A stretch of DNA of 64,000 bases from Fimbriimonadaceae bacterium (GTDB lineage: Bacteria; Armatimonadota; Fimbriimonadia; Fimbriimonadales; Fimbriimonadaceae): the NCBI GenBank assembly GCA_019454125.1, contig CP075365.1, positions 676,218 through 740,217 of the forward strand. The letters run 5' to 3'. This document shows, in pieces, positions 56,648-64,000 of the stretch. The position numbers and the translations under genes are program-made. Every line of letters begins with the position of its first letter. Position 1 is the first letter of the stretch. A model generated the notes under the pieces. It searched no databases, was not told the origin of the DNA, and saw nothing but the letters and a program-made list of their open reading frames with translations.

Positions 56648-57097
56648 ATGTCTGCTATGACCTATCAAGACGCCCTTGCTCGCTTGATCGAAAACGCCTA
56701 CGACGAGCTCTTCACGAACGCTGAGAAGCTGAAGGACAACTTGGACTACAAGGCGGCGGAGTCGAACCGCACGCCGCGCCAGATGCTGGTCGAGTGCGCC
56801 ACGGTGCCCCCGTTCCTCGCCGAGACCCTGAAGAACCGGGCGCTTGCCTCGATGGACGGGGAGGAAGGGAGCGCCTCGATGTCGATCGAAGAGGCGAAGG
56901 CCCACTACGAATCGGTGAAGGGCGCCTTGCTCGACGCCGTTCGAAACTTCCCGGCGGACAAGCTCGAGGAGAAGATCGAGACTCCCTGGGGCACCTTCGC
57001 GTGGTACGAGTTCATGAGCTACGCGTACTGGAACCCCATGTACCACGTGGGCCAGATGGCCTACATCCAGATGATCCACGGCGATACATCTATGTAA
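56648..57097 (+). CDS. DinB-like four-helix protein
   Basis: 149 aa from ATG 56648 (ATG 56657 is an alternative). Four long helices; the last has YHVGQMAYIQMIHG, the H-x3-Q segment of the DinB/YfiT family. The His usually found in helix 2 (..ILxHL) is Cys here (MLVECATVPPFLAETL), so a complete metal triad is doubtful. DinB proteins often act as thiol S-transferases in Actinobacteria and Bacilli. It stands alone, 90 nt before the LamG gene. Confidence 0.7.
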   Translation: MSAMTYQDALARLIENAYDELFTNAEKLKDNLDYKAAESNRTPRQMLVECATVPPFLAETLKNRALASMDGEEGSASMSIEEAKAHYESVKGALLDAVRNFPADKLEEKIETPWGTFAWYEFMSYAYWNPMYHVGQMAYIQMIHGDTSM

Positions 57098-57186
57098 GCC
57101 CTCCCGATCTTGGTTCGGGCGTCGGATTTATTGGAGAGGATGGTCTTCTGGCGTAACCGCCGTGGCCTGCCGGCGTCCGAACCAGC

Positions 57187-57900
57187 GTGAGACCCTCGCT
57201 CTTAGCTCTCCTTGCCCTCCCCGTGCTCGCGCCGGCACGGCTCGTCGGTTGGTTCCCGCTGGACGGCAAAGTCGCCGACGTCGTCACGGGGGCGACGGGA
57301 CGCCTTACCGGCGGCGCTGGGTTTGGACAGATGGCGGGGCGCTCGGGCGTCTTGCTGGACGGCCGCACCGGGGGTGTCGTGGTCCCCGATTCCGCGGCTT
57401 ATGCCCTGGGGGGCTCCTTCTCGATCGCGGTCGAAGCCTTTGCCCGCCAGGCTCCCTTTGGCGGCAGTTCTCCCCAGGGGCAGCTTGTCTTCCGGGGCGA
57501 CGACCGCTCGGCTTGTGACAACTACGCGATCTGCCTGGGGACAGACGGGTATTACACCTTCATGATCGACGCGGTCGACGGCTCGCGCGCCCTGCTCCGT
57601 GCCCCGGCCAAGACCGGCCAGTGGGAGCGGTTGCTGGCCACCTTCGACGTGCGGACCACGCACATGACGCTTTCGATCGACGGCTACCTCGTTGCGGAGC
57701 AATGGGTGCCGATCACTCCGTTCACGCAGATGGTGCCGGACCTCGACCCCGGCGTCTCGTTCGGGAACGTGCAAGCGCCGGAGAAGGGGCGGCACTGGCA
57801 GCCGTACAACGGGTTCCTCCGCGACGTGCGGTTCTTCGACGAAGCCGTGCTTTGGGACGCTTCGCTCGTGAACCCGCAGCCGAGGGCGGATCGTCGCTGA
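57187..57900 (+). CDS. Secreted LamG-like (concanavalin A-fold) protein
   Basis: 237 aa, GTG start. Signal peptide RPSLLALLALPVLAPARL, then LVGWFPLDGKVADVVTGATG, RSGVLLDGRTGGVVVPDSA, and AYALGGSFSIAVEAFARQ, the usual start of LamG jelly-roll domains; WERLLATFDVRTTHMTLSID and GFLRDVRFFDEAVLW complete it. Likely binds carbohydrate or a matrix polymer outside the cell. A terminator-like hairpin follows the stop. Confidence 0.82.
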   Translation: MRPSLLALLALPVLAPARLVGWFPLDGKVADVVTGATGRLTGGAGFGQMAGRSGVLLDGRTGGVVVPDSAAYALGGSFSIAVEAFARQAPFGGSSPQGQLVFRGDDRSACDNYAICLGTDGYYTFMIDAVDGSRALLRAPAKTGQWERLLATFDVRTTHMTLSIDGYLVAEQWVPITPFTQMVPDLDPGVSFGNVQAPEKGRHWQPYNGFLRDVRFFDEAVLWDASLVNPQPRADRR

Positions 57901-57929
57901 CGAGCGCCGACCGGAGACCTCACCCCCAA

Positions 57930-57958
57930 CCCCCTCTCCTTCGCTGGAGGAGAGGGGG
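57930..57958. terminator. Convergent hairpin between two genes
   Basis: 10-bp inverted repeat CCCCCTCTCC / GGAGAGGGGG with a 9-nt loop, between the stops of the LamG gene (57900) and the CoA-transferase gene (57968). No T-run, but the position fits a bidirectional terminator. The sequence is a distant relative of the G-rich palindromes. Confidence 0.6.
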
Positions 57959-57967
57959 CTCCGGATC

Positions 57968-59239
57968 CTAGCGGTGAAACCGTTCGAACGCGGCCCGCTC
58001 GAGCGTTTCCCGGTGTTCCGGATGGGCGATCTTGATGAGCTCGGTCGCCCTCTGGCGCAGATTCTTCCCGTAGAGGTCGGCCACGCCGTACTCGGTCACC
58101 ACGTAGTGCACGTGCGCGCGCGTCGTCACGACCCCCGCGCCTTCCTTCAGCAAGGGCACGATGCGGCTCTCGCCCTTTGACGTGGAACTGGGCATCGCGA
58201 AAATCGGCTTGCCCCCTTCGCTCAAGCTGGCGCCCCGGACAAAGTCCATCTGCCCGCCGACCCCGCTGAAGAGCCGCGTCCCGATGGAGTCGGCGCAGAC
58301 CTGGCCGGAAAGGTCGATCTCGATCGCGCTGTTGATGGCGGTCATGCGCCGGTGGCGCCGGATCACGGTCGTGTCGTTGACGTAGGCGATATCCAGGAAC
58401 AGCACCTGGGTGTTGTCGTGGACGAAGTCGTAGAGCCGCTTGCTGCCCGTGACGAACCCGGCGACGATCCGTCCGGGGTGGGTCCGCTTCGCCTCGCCCG
58501 TGACCACGCCCTGCTGGACCAGGTCCACCACGCCGTCGCTGAACATCTCCGTGTGGATCCCGAGCCGTCGGTGGCCGCCGAGGGCGGCGAGCACGGCGTT
58601 CGGAATCCCGCCGATCCCCATCTGGAGCGTGGCCTCGTCCTCGATCAGGCTCGCCACGACCTCGCCGATGCGCCTCTCGACCGGGCCGATCGGGGCGGGC
58701 GGAGACTCGTGCAGGGGCTCGTCGACTTCCGTCAACGCGGAGAAACGAGAGACGTGGACGTTGCCGTCGCCCAGAGTCCGCGGCATGTGCGGGTTCACCT
58801 GGGCGATGACGGTCTTGGCCGACTGCATGGCAGCCAGGCTCGCGTCGACCGAGACCCCGAGCGAGCAGTAGCCGTGGTTGTCCGGCGGCGAGACCGTCAT
58901 CATCGCCACGTCGAGCGGCAGAACGCCTCGACGGAAGAGCGCGGGCACTTCGCTCAAGAAGACCGGGACGTAGTCTGCGCGGCCGTCCGCAACCGCGCCG
59001 CGGACGTTCGCTCCGATGAAGAGGTTGTTCACGAAGAAGCTCTCACGGAGCTCGGGGGCGGAATAGGGGGCGCCGCCCTCCGTGTGCAGGTGGATGATCT
59101 CGACGTCGCGAAGCTCTGGCGCGCGCTCGACGAGGGCGTCGATCAGGCGGTGCGGCGTCGCAGCCATGCCGTGCATGTAGACCCGGTCGCCGGACTGGAC
59201 GCAGGAGACGGCCTCGCGGGCGCTGACATAAGGGGGCAT
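57968..59239 (-). CDS. Acetyl-CoA hydrolase/transferase family CoA transferase
   Basis: 423 aa. SGDRVYMHGMAATPHRLIDAL at the N-terminus, MGIGGIPNAVLAAL in the middle, SDGVVDLVQQG, and GVGGQMDFVRGA in the C-terminal half. This is the 4-hydroxybutyrate/acetate CoA-transferase type (Cat1/Cat2/AbfT); the catalytic Glu would lie in IHTEMFSDG. It moves CoA between acetyl-CoA and another short acid; the substrate is not determined by sequence. Confidence 0.85.
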   Translation of the reverse strand: MPPYVSAREAVSCVQSGDRVYMHGMAATPHRLIDALVERAPELRDVEIIHLHTEGGAPYSAPELRESFFVNNLFIGANVRGAVADGRADYVPVFLSEVPALFRRGVLPLDVAMMTVSPPDNHGYCSLGVSVDASLAAMQSAKTVIAQVNPHMPRTLGDGNVHVSRFSALTEVDEPLHESPPAPIGPVERRIGEVVASLIEDEATLQMGIGGIPNAVLAALGGHRRLGIHTEMFSDGVVDLVQQGVVTGEAKRTHPGRIVAGFVTGSKRLYDFVHDNTQVLFLDIAYVNDTTVIRRHRRMTAINSAIEIDLSGQVCADSIGTRLFSGVGGQMDFVRGASLSEGGKPIFAMPSSTSKGESRIVPLLKEGAGVVTTRAHVHYVVTEYGVADLYGKNLRQRATELIKIAHPEHRETLERAAFERFHR

Positions 59240-59337
59240 GTTCGCCCTCTATTCTCCCTGGCTGGCAGGGGCGTAAGGGGCCTTCCGGTCGTGGTCATTG
59301 CTAAGGACTTAAAGCCAGTTTGGGTAGGGTCGAGGGC

Positions 59338-60117
59338 GTGATCCCTGTTCGCCGGTATGGCCAGAGCGGCCCCGTCGTGGTCTTGGTGCACGGCGGGCCG
59401 GGGGCGCCCGGGCACATGTCGGGCCTTGCCGAAGACCTGGCCGACGAGTTTCGCGTGCTTGAGCCTTTCCAGCGCGGGAGCGGGGAAGAGCCGCTGAGCG
59501 TCGCGCGGCACGTCGAGGACTTGCACGAAGTCTTGTCGGCGGTGCCTCGCCCCGTAGTCATGGGGTCCAGTTGGGGGGCGATGTTGGCGCTCGCGACGGA
59601 AGGGGCCCACCCCGGGTCTTCTTCAGGGTTGGTCTTAGTCGGGTCGGGAACGTTCGACGTCGAGGCGCGGGCCGAGATGAAGCGCCGGCTGGCGGAGGAA
59701 GCCACGCCGCGGTATCGCGCCATCCTTGAGGCCAAGGCGAGGGGCGCAAAGCCCCCGCTAGAGGAATCGGCGGAGGCCCTCTTCGCGATGTACACCTACG
59801 ACCCGATCGTGAGCGGCATGCCGGGGTCGGAGTTCGACGAGCGGGCGAACCGCGAGTCTTGGGACGACATGCTCCGGCTCCAGGCGACGGGCCACTATCC
59901 GCAGGGGTTCGCGGCGGTCCGTGTCCCCGTCCTCATGCTGCACGGAGAGAACGACCCCCACCCGGGGGCGATGATCCGGGACAGTCTTCTCGCCGTCATC
60001 CCGCACCTTGAGTACCACGAGTGGCCGCGGTGCGGGCACTATCCGTGGGTCGAGCGGGAGCACCGCGCGGACTTCCTGGACCGGGTGCGGCAGTTCGTGC
60101 GGCGGGCCGCAGGCTAG
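59338..60117 (+). CDS. Alpha/beta hydrolase (proline iminopeptidase-like)
   Basis: 259 aa from the GTG at 59338, which lies 7 nt after TAGGGT (TTG 59320 is an alternative). Oxyanion VVVLVHGGPGAPGHM, nucleophile elbow MGSSWGAMLAL, Asp in MLHGENDPHPGAM, and His in WPRCGHYPWVE: a complete catalytic triad. The HGGPG is the mark of proline iminopeptidases and related esterases. Substrate unknown. Convergent with the CHAD gene, stops overlapping by 4 nt. Confidence 0.85.
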   Translation: MIPVRRYGQSGPVVVLVHGGPGAPGHMSGLAEDLADEFRVLEPFQRGSGEEPLSVARHVEDLHEVLSAVPRPVVMGSSWGAMLALATEGAHPGSSSGLVLVGSGTFDVEARAEMKRRLAEEATPRYRAILEAKARGAKPPLEESAEALFAMYTYDPIVSGMPGSEFDERANRESWDDMLRLQATGHYPQGFAAVRVPVLMLHGENDPHPGAMIRDSLLAVIPHLEYHEWPRCGHYPWVEREHRADFLDRVRQFVRRAAG

Positions 60118-60917
60118 ACCAGCAGCGCTACGCGCGGCGAAAGGTCTTCCACCAGCTTTGCCGAGGCCGCCAGGCCCCGCTCTTCGTCTTCCGACGCTTG
60201 GCCCAGCAACCACTTCGCGTATTCGGACAGGCCCCGCCTTTCGGCGCCGACGGCGGCGGCGCGGGCGTCACGGGCCTCGCCCAAGAGGTCTTGCACCTGG
60301 GTCAGGTCGTGGATCGCCTGCTGGACCAGGGCGCTGCGCCCGGGCAGAGTCTCGAGCAGGTAGCGGAGCCTCTTCGCGCGGATGCGCAGCTGGTGGAGGC
60401 TGTCCGGCGTTGCCGCCTCTCGATAAGCGGCGATCGCAGCCAAGTGGTCGGCGACCAGAACTTCAAGGGCTGCCTGGTCGAGGTCGAGACGGGCCTTCTT
60501 CTTGCTCCAAGCCTTCGCGCTCTCCAGCCACTTTGCGTGGCGCTTGCGCTGTACCGACTCCTCCGCCTTGCCTAACGCGAGGCAACGGGCGGCCTCGATC
60601 TGGTCGAGCCAACCCGTGGCGGAAAGCTCGCCCAGGCCGTGGCTCCCGGCCTCCTGGGCTAGCCGTCCGGCGAGGACGTCCAATTCGCGGGCGTCGCCCA
60701 GGGCGCGGGCGGTGCGCCCGGCTTTGCGCCGCAACCTTTCCGCCTTTCGATCTCCGAGCGCTTCCGCCACGCGCCAGAGCGAGCGGAGGCGGCGCAACGC
60801 GACCCGCGCCTCGTGCACCCCTTCCTCGGTCGAAAGGTGCTTCGAGGCTTTCTCGAAAGCCGTGACCAGGGCGCGCGCCCTCTTGGTCACGGCTTTGGGA
60901 AGTCGGTCGCGGCCCAT
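60114..60917 (-). CDS. CHAD domain protein
   Basis: 267 aa from ATG 60917 (TTG 60923 adds two residues). Helical with conserved basic motifs: GVHEARVALRRLRSLWRV, TPDSLHQLRIRAKRLRYLLE, i.e. the repeated H-x-x-R-x-x-x-R-R-L-R of CHAD. The domain binds inorganic polyphosphate. No CYTH phosphatase is fused or adjacent. Likely cytosolic on polyphosphate granules. Confidence 0.9.
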   Translation of the reverse strand: MGRDRLPKAVTKRARALVTAFEKASKHLSTEEGVHEARVALRRLRSLWRVAEALGDRKAERLRRKAGRTARALGDARELDVLAGRLAQEAGSHGLGELSATGWLDQIEAARCLALGKAEESVQRKRHAKWLESAKAWSKKKARLDLDQAALEVLVADHLAAIAAYREAATPDSLHQLRIRAKRLRYLLETLPGRSALVQQAIHDLTQVQDLLGEARDARAAAVGAERRGLSEYAKWLLGQASEDEERGLAASAKLVEDLSPRVALLV

Positions 60918-61003
60918 CTTCAAAAATCTTCAACGGCCGGCGGCCGCGCCGTGTTCTGTACGCAAGTCCGAAGACCCTTTTAGGATCCGACGTTTACCAC
61001 ACC

Positions 61004-62719
61004 ATGAGAAAGGCATCTTTCAGTCTTGTCCTAGCCTGCTGTCTAGCAGGCGCACAGCGGTACCCGGCGGATGTCGAGATCGTTGGCCACGTCCTGCAAC
61101 CCAAGCCGGCGGCGCCTACGGCGGAGCGGTTGAAGGGCCTCAAAATGCCGGACGGGTTCCGGCTGACCAAGTTTGCCGGTCTGCAGAACCCCCGGATCAT
61201 CTGTGTCAACACAGACGGCACCGTTTATGTGAGCCAGCGCGAACCGGGCAACGTCGTGATGCTAAAGGACACGGACGGTGACGGTGTCGCCGACGTTCAG
61301 CGGGTAGTTTTCAAGCGCCGACAGGCGCACGGGCTCGCCATTCGCAACAACCGGCTCTATGTCGTCACCATCAAGGAGCTCTATTCAGCGCCGATCCTTC
61401 CGGACGGCACGCTTGGCCCGAGCCAGCTTCACTTCGACGACCTGCCCGACGGGGGCCAACACCCGAACCGCACGATGGCCTTCAGTCCGGACGGCGACCT
61501 CATGCTTTCGGTCGGTTCGACCACGAACGCCGCCTATGAGCACAACCCCGAGTTGGCCGCGCTCCTCCGCGTGAACGTCTCGGACATGCGCCGAACCGTG
61601 TTCGCGTCTGGGCTGCGGAACACGATCGGGTTCGACTGGCACCCCCAGTCGGGACGGTTCTTCGGCTTCGACCATGGCATCGACTGGCTGGGCAACGACT
61701 CCCAAAAAGAAGAGCTGAACGAGCTTCTCGAGGACAAGCGCTATGGGTGGCCGTTCATTTTCGAGGACGGCAAGCAGAACCCGCAAGACGAGCCGCCGAC
61801 CCCTTACACGATGGAATGGTGGGCGCAGAACAGCGAGAGCCCGCTCCTGACCTATGACGCCCACGCCGCACCGATGCAGTTCCTCTTCTATCGCGGCACT
61901 AAGTTCCCGGAGGAGTTTCGGGGGTCCGGGTTCGCCACCATGCGCGGTTCTTGGAACCGCAACCCGCCCAGCGGCTATGAGGTCGTCCGCGTCAAGTTCG
62001 GAGCCGACGGCACGCCAGGCTCCATCGAACCGTTCCTCGCCGGCTTCCTCGTGAAGGAAGGCGATTCTTACCACCACTTAGGTCGGCTCGTGGGGTTGGC
62101 GGAGATGCCTGACGGCAGCCTCCTCCTTGGCGACGACACCAACAACATCCTCTACCGCCTCGCCTATCAGGAAGAGCTCCAAACCATGCCAGACCAAGCC
62201 GAAGTCCTCGCCCAGACCCACGGAGGGGAGACCAAGTTCGCCGTCCGTAGCGGCAGCTTTGCCGATGGGGGAACCATCCCCGAGCTGTACACTGAATATG
62301 GAGAGGGCCGCTCGCCTTCGCTCGAATGGGACGCGGTGCCGGAGGGCACCCAATCGATCGTCATCGTATGCGAGGACCCGGACGCCCATAGTCCGAAGCC
62401 GTTCGGCCATTGGATGGCCGCGAACCTCCCTCCCACGATGAGGAGCTTGCCCGAAGGCATCAAGGCCGGCGACCGGCCTGCGGAGCTACAAGGCATCCAC
62501 GGGGCAGGGCACGCGAGCGTGGTCGGCTACTTTGGCCCGAAGCCGCCGGCAGGCGACCCGCCGCACGCCTACCACTTCCAGGTCTTTGCCCTCGATAAAA
62601 GGCTGGACCTTCCGCCCGGGTTTACAAAGGCGGCACTGATGAAAGCGATGGAAGGCAGTGTCCTTGGGAGCGGCAGTGTGATCGGCCGGTTTGGGAGGCT
62701 CTCCCGAACCGGTGGTTGA
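61004..62719 (+). CDS. Sorbosone dehydrogenase-like propeller fused to PEBP domain
   Basis: 571 aa. Signal peptide MRKASFSLVLACCLAGAQ. Residues about 45-395: PQQ-dependent sugar dehydrogenase-like propeller (LKMPDGFRLTKFAGL, HPNRTMAFSPDGDLMLSVG, FASGLRNTIGFDWHP, ELNELLEDKRYGWPF). From about 415: YbhB/YbcL phosphatidylethanolamine-binding domain (EGRSPSLEWDAVPEGTQSI, CEDPDAHSP, GHWMAANLP, AYHFQVFALDKRLDLPPG). The two domains are commonly separate genes; here they share one reading frame with a short linker. Exported. Confidence 0.88.
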   Translation: MRKASFSLVLACCLAGAQRYPADVEIVGHVLQPKPAAPTAERLKGLKMPDGFRLTKFAGLQNPRIICVNTDGTVYVSQREPGNVVMLKDTDGDGVADVQRVVFKRRQAHGLAIRNNRLYVVTIKELYSAPILPDGTLGPSQLHFDDLPDGGQHPNRTMAFSPDGDLMLSVGSTTNAAYEHNPELAALLRVNVSDMRRTVFASGLRNTIGFDWHPQSGRFFGFDHGIDWLGNDSQKEELNELLEDKRYGWPFIFEDGKQNPQDEPPTPYTMEWWAQNSESPLLTYDAHAAPMQFLFYRGTKFPEEFRGSGFATMRGSWNRNPPSGYEVVRVKFGADGTPGSIEPFLAGFLVKEGDSYHHLGRLVGLAEMPDGSLLLGDDTNNILYRLAYQEELQTMPDQAEVLAQTHGGETKFAVRSGSFADGGTIPELYTEYGEGRSPSLEWDAVPEGTQSIVIVCEDPDAHSPKPFGHWMAANLPPTMRSLPEGIKAGDRPAELQGIHGAGHASVVGYFGPKPPAGDPPHAYHFQVFALDKRLDLPPGFTKAALMKAMEGSVLGSGSVIGRFGRLSRTGG

Positions 62720-63113
62720 CCATCTCTCCCTGGCGCAGACGCTCCTTTCGCGCTTTGCCATTTGGGCGGACGAGCGGGCCGACGTCCGCGCCGCCGCCCT
62801 CGTCGGCTCGCACGCTCGCGGCGATGCCCGGCCAGACTCCGACGTTGACCTCGTTATCTTGGCGAGGGAACCGGCCGTCCTTCTCCTCGCCCCCGACTGG
62901 TGCGAGTTTTTCGGTCCTGTGGTGAGGTTGAGTACCGAGGACTACGGTCGTCTTCTTGTCCTGCGGGCTTGGTATGGTTCCGGGATGGAGGTCGAGTTCG
63001 GGCTCGCCTCCCCCCGTTGGGCGACGAGCCCGGACAAGGGAACCCGTCGGGTCGTCCGTGAGGGCTGCCGCGTGTTGCTGTACAAGGACTCCCTCTTCGC
63101 CGGGCTCCTCTAG
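62712..63113 (+). CDS. Nucleotidyltransferase-fold protein
   Basis: 133 aa from the GTG at 62712, overlapping the previous stop (TTG 62691 adds seven residues). [20 protein letters not shown] is the GS-x10-DxD motif of the Pol-beta-type nucleotidyltransferases, with a third acidic residue in MEVEFGLAS. Similar to MNT/aminoglycoside-type small NTases; no HEPN partner is adjacent. Substrate unknown. Confidence 0.8.
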   Translation: MVDHLSLAQTLLSRFAIWADERADVRAAALVGSHARGDARPDSDVDLVILAREPAVLLLAPDWCEFFGPVVRLSTEDYGRLLVLRAWYGSGMEVEFGLASPRWATSPDKGTRRVVREGCRVLLYKDSLFAGLL

Positions 63114-63829
63114 CCGTAGGTGGGGTGCTGGGGCCAGCCTTCGGGGGAATCCTCGAAGTCTTCCTGGCGCCCATATGGCGTCAGGTCGAGCAAGGCATAT
63201 GCGTCCGTCTTTCCCTCGAGCCCGCGGGCATAGACCGAGTACGTGTGATAGACCTCGCCATCCATCTCGAAGAACACACTGGCGCCGGGCATCTCGCCCT
63301 CCATCTCGTCCCAGCCGTGCTGGCGCAACTCTTCCTCGTTCCGGTAGTTGTACTCGACGGGCGCGCGCTTCGAGTCCAACGTCGCATGGAAGTCGTAATT
63401 GAAGTCCCCGTCCCCGGACGAGAACCACTTGACGTCCCAGCCCATCTCGCCCTTGTACTTCTCCAGCTTATCGAGCGCTGCGCGCGAGACCACGACGAAC
63501 GTGGTGTCGAGCTCGGCCAAGGCGTGGAGGCGGCCCAGGGCGTTTATGAACCCGGTGCAGCCTGAACACCCCTTATCCCAGTCCGGGGCGAACATGAAGT
63601 GGTAAACGATGAGTTGCCGCCGGCCCTCGAAGAGCTCGCGCAGGCTTATCTTCCCGTCCGGGCCGTCGAACGTATAGTCCTTCTCCAGCTTCACCATGGG
63701 CAGGCGTCGGCGCTCCGCGTTGATGACGTCGGCCTCGCGGGTGTGCCGTTTCTCGCGATGGAGAAGCTCCTCGCGTTTGGCGCGCCACTCTTCGCGGGAT
63801 GCGATTGGTGGGTGAGGTAACGATGGCAT
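63110..63829 (-). CDS. DUF899 thioredoxin-like protein
   Basis: 239 aa. [20 protein letters not shown] at the N-terminus, then [33 protein letters not shown] (CxxC) and [18 protein letters not shown]. These are the defining blocks of the DUF899 family, which has a thioredoxin fold with a CxxC that may be redox active. Stop overlaps the nucleotidyltransferase stop by 4 nt (convergent). Confidence 0.9.
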   Translation of the reverse strand: MPSLPHPPIASREEWRAKREELLHREKRHTREADVINAERRRLPMVKLEKDYTFDGPDGKISLRELFEGRRQLIVYHFMFAPDWDKGCSGCTGFINALGRLHALAELDTTFVVVSRAALDKLEKYKGEMGWDVKWFSSGDGDFNYDFHATLDSKRAPVEYNYRNEEELRQHGWDEMEGEMPGASVFFEMDGEVYHTYSVYARGLEGKTDAYALLDLTPYGRQEDFEDSPEGWPQHPTYG

Positions 63830-63931
63830 TGGTTTCTATTACGTCGCGATGGCCGACGGCCAGACGGCGGGAGCGGGCCCGCCCAACCTTTCGGGCCCGT
63901 GCCGGGTAGATTCATCTGTCCCCATTAACGA

Positions 63932-64000
63932 ATGACCGATCCGCTCTTCGCGTACCGCTCACTCTTCATATCGGACCTGCACCTGGGTTCGGCCGGTTGC
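63932..64000 (+). CDS. Metallophosphoesterase, LpxH-like (start only)
   Basis: Only 23 residues fit in the window: MTDPLFAYRSLFISDLHLGS then AGC. The SLFISDLHLGxxGC pattern is the first metal-binding motif of UDP-2,3-diacylglucosamine diphosphatase-like phosphoesterases of lipid A synthesis. The rest of the gene lies beyond the window end. Confidence 0.7.
   Translation, partial: MTDPLFAYRSLFISDLHLGSAGC

Overview
This 64 kb window is GC-rich bacterial chromosome (mostly about 60-67% GC by eye). It most likely comes from a diderm, flagellated, menaquinone-using member of the Armatimonadota (Fimbriimonadia-like). The clues are a divergent stand-alone 16S rRNA gene, PEP-CTERM proteins ending in ARRKKA, a pilin-like secreted protein, LPS-type genes (heptose kinase, LpxH-like start), DapF, the PurS/PurQ split, SelB and type II NADH dehydrogenase. 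The phylum is an inference; the gene calls are not.

Layout. 0-4.4 kb: 5' part of flagellin, an N4-glucosaminyl-asparaginase, selB and small proteins. 4.5-6.3 kb: a 16S rRNA gene with its own promoter and terminator, not followed by 23S or 5S. 6.4-7.9 kb: a lower-GC patch with a pilin-like and a cysteine-rich secreted protein. 7.9-21.5 kb: a small membrane-anchored protein, a degenerate Fic/Doc-like protein, heptose kinase-lgt, the pyrR-pyrB-pyrC cluster, RNase HIII, an M29 aminopeptidase, two paralogous PEP-CTERM proteins, spermidine synthase and gyrB. 21.7-26.2 kb: a tight five-gene run (menG, polyprenyl synthase, HAD phosphatase, enolase-family epimerase, DUF1611/DgcN-like). 26.2-40.1 kb: NlpC/P60 hydrolase, purQS, two ABC ATPase genes, dapF, a 650-residue unknown, MerR regulator, a vWA lipoprotein with a coiled-coil membrane protein, ndh, an orphan cytosine methyltransferase and a lone atpD.

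40.1-57 kb is the accessory region. A type I-C-like CRISPR-Cas locus (array 41402-42176, cas operon 42331-51045 on the minus strand) has two cas3 genes: a 5' remnant in the usual first position, and a complete cas3 between cas7 and cas4. The locus is bracketed by two paralogous, outward-facing genes of unknown function (40461-41165 minus; 52392-53048 plus), each with a tandem array of G-rich palindromes at its 3' end. About twenty copies of this palindrome occur between 40 and 57 kb, and a relative lies in frame inside cas4. At 55.5 kb a gene joins a helical domain to a DUF2325 domain through what looks like a dnaX-style -1 frameshift site.

57-64 kb: DinB-like and LamG proteins, a CoA transferase, an alpha/beta hydrolase, a CHAD protein, a sorbosone dehydrogenase-PEBP fusion, a nucleotidyltransferase, a DUF899 protein and the start of an LpxH-like phosphoesterase.

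Many genes begin 6-10 nt after a TANNNT hexamer and lack a Shine-Dalgarno sequence, which suggests common leaderless transcription.
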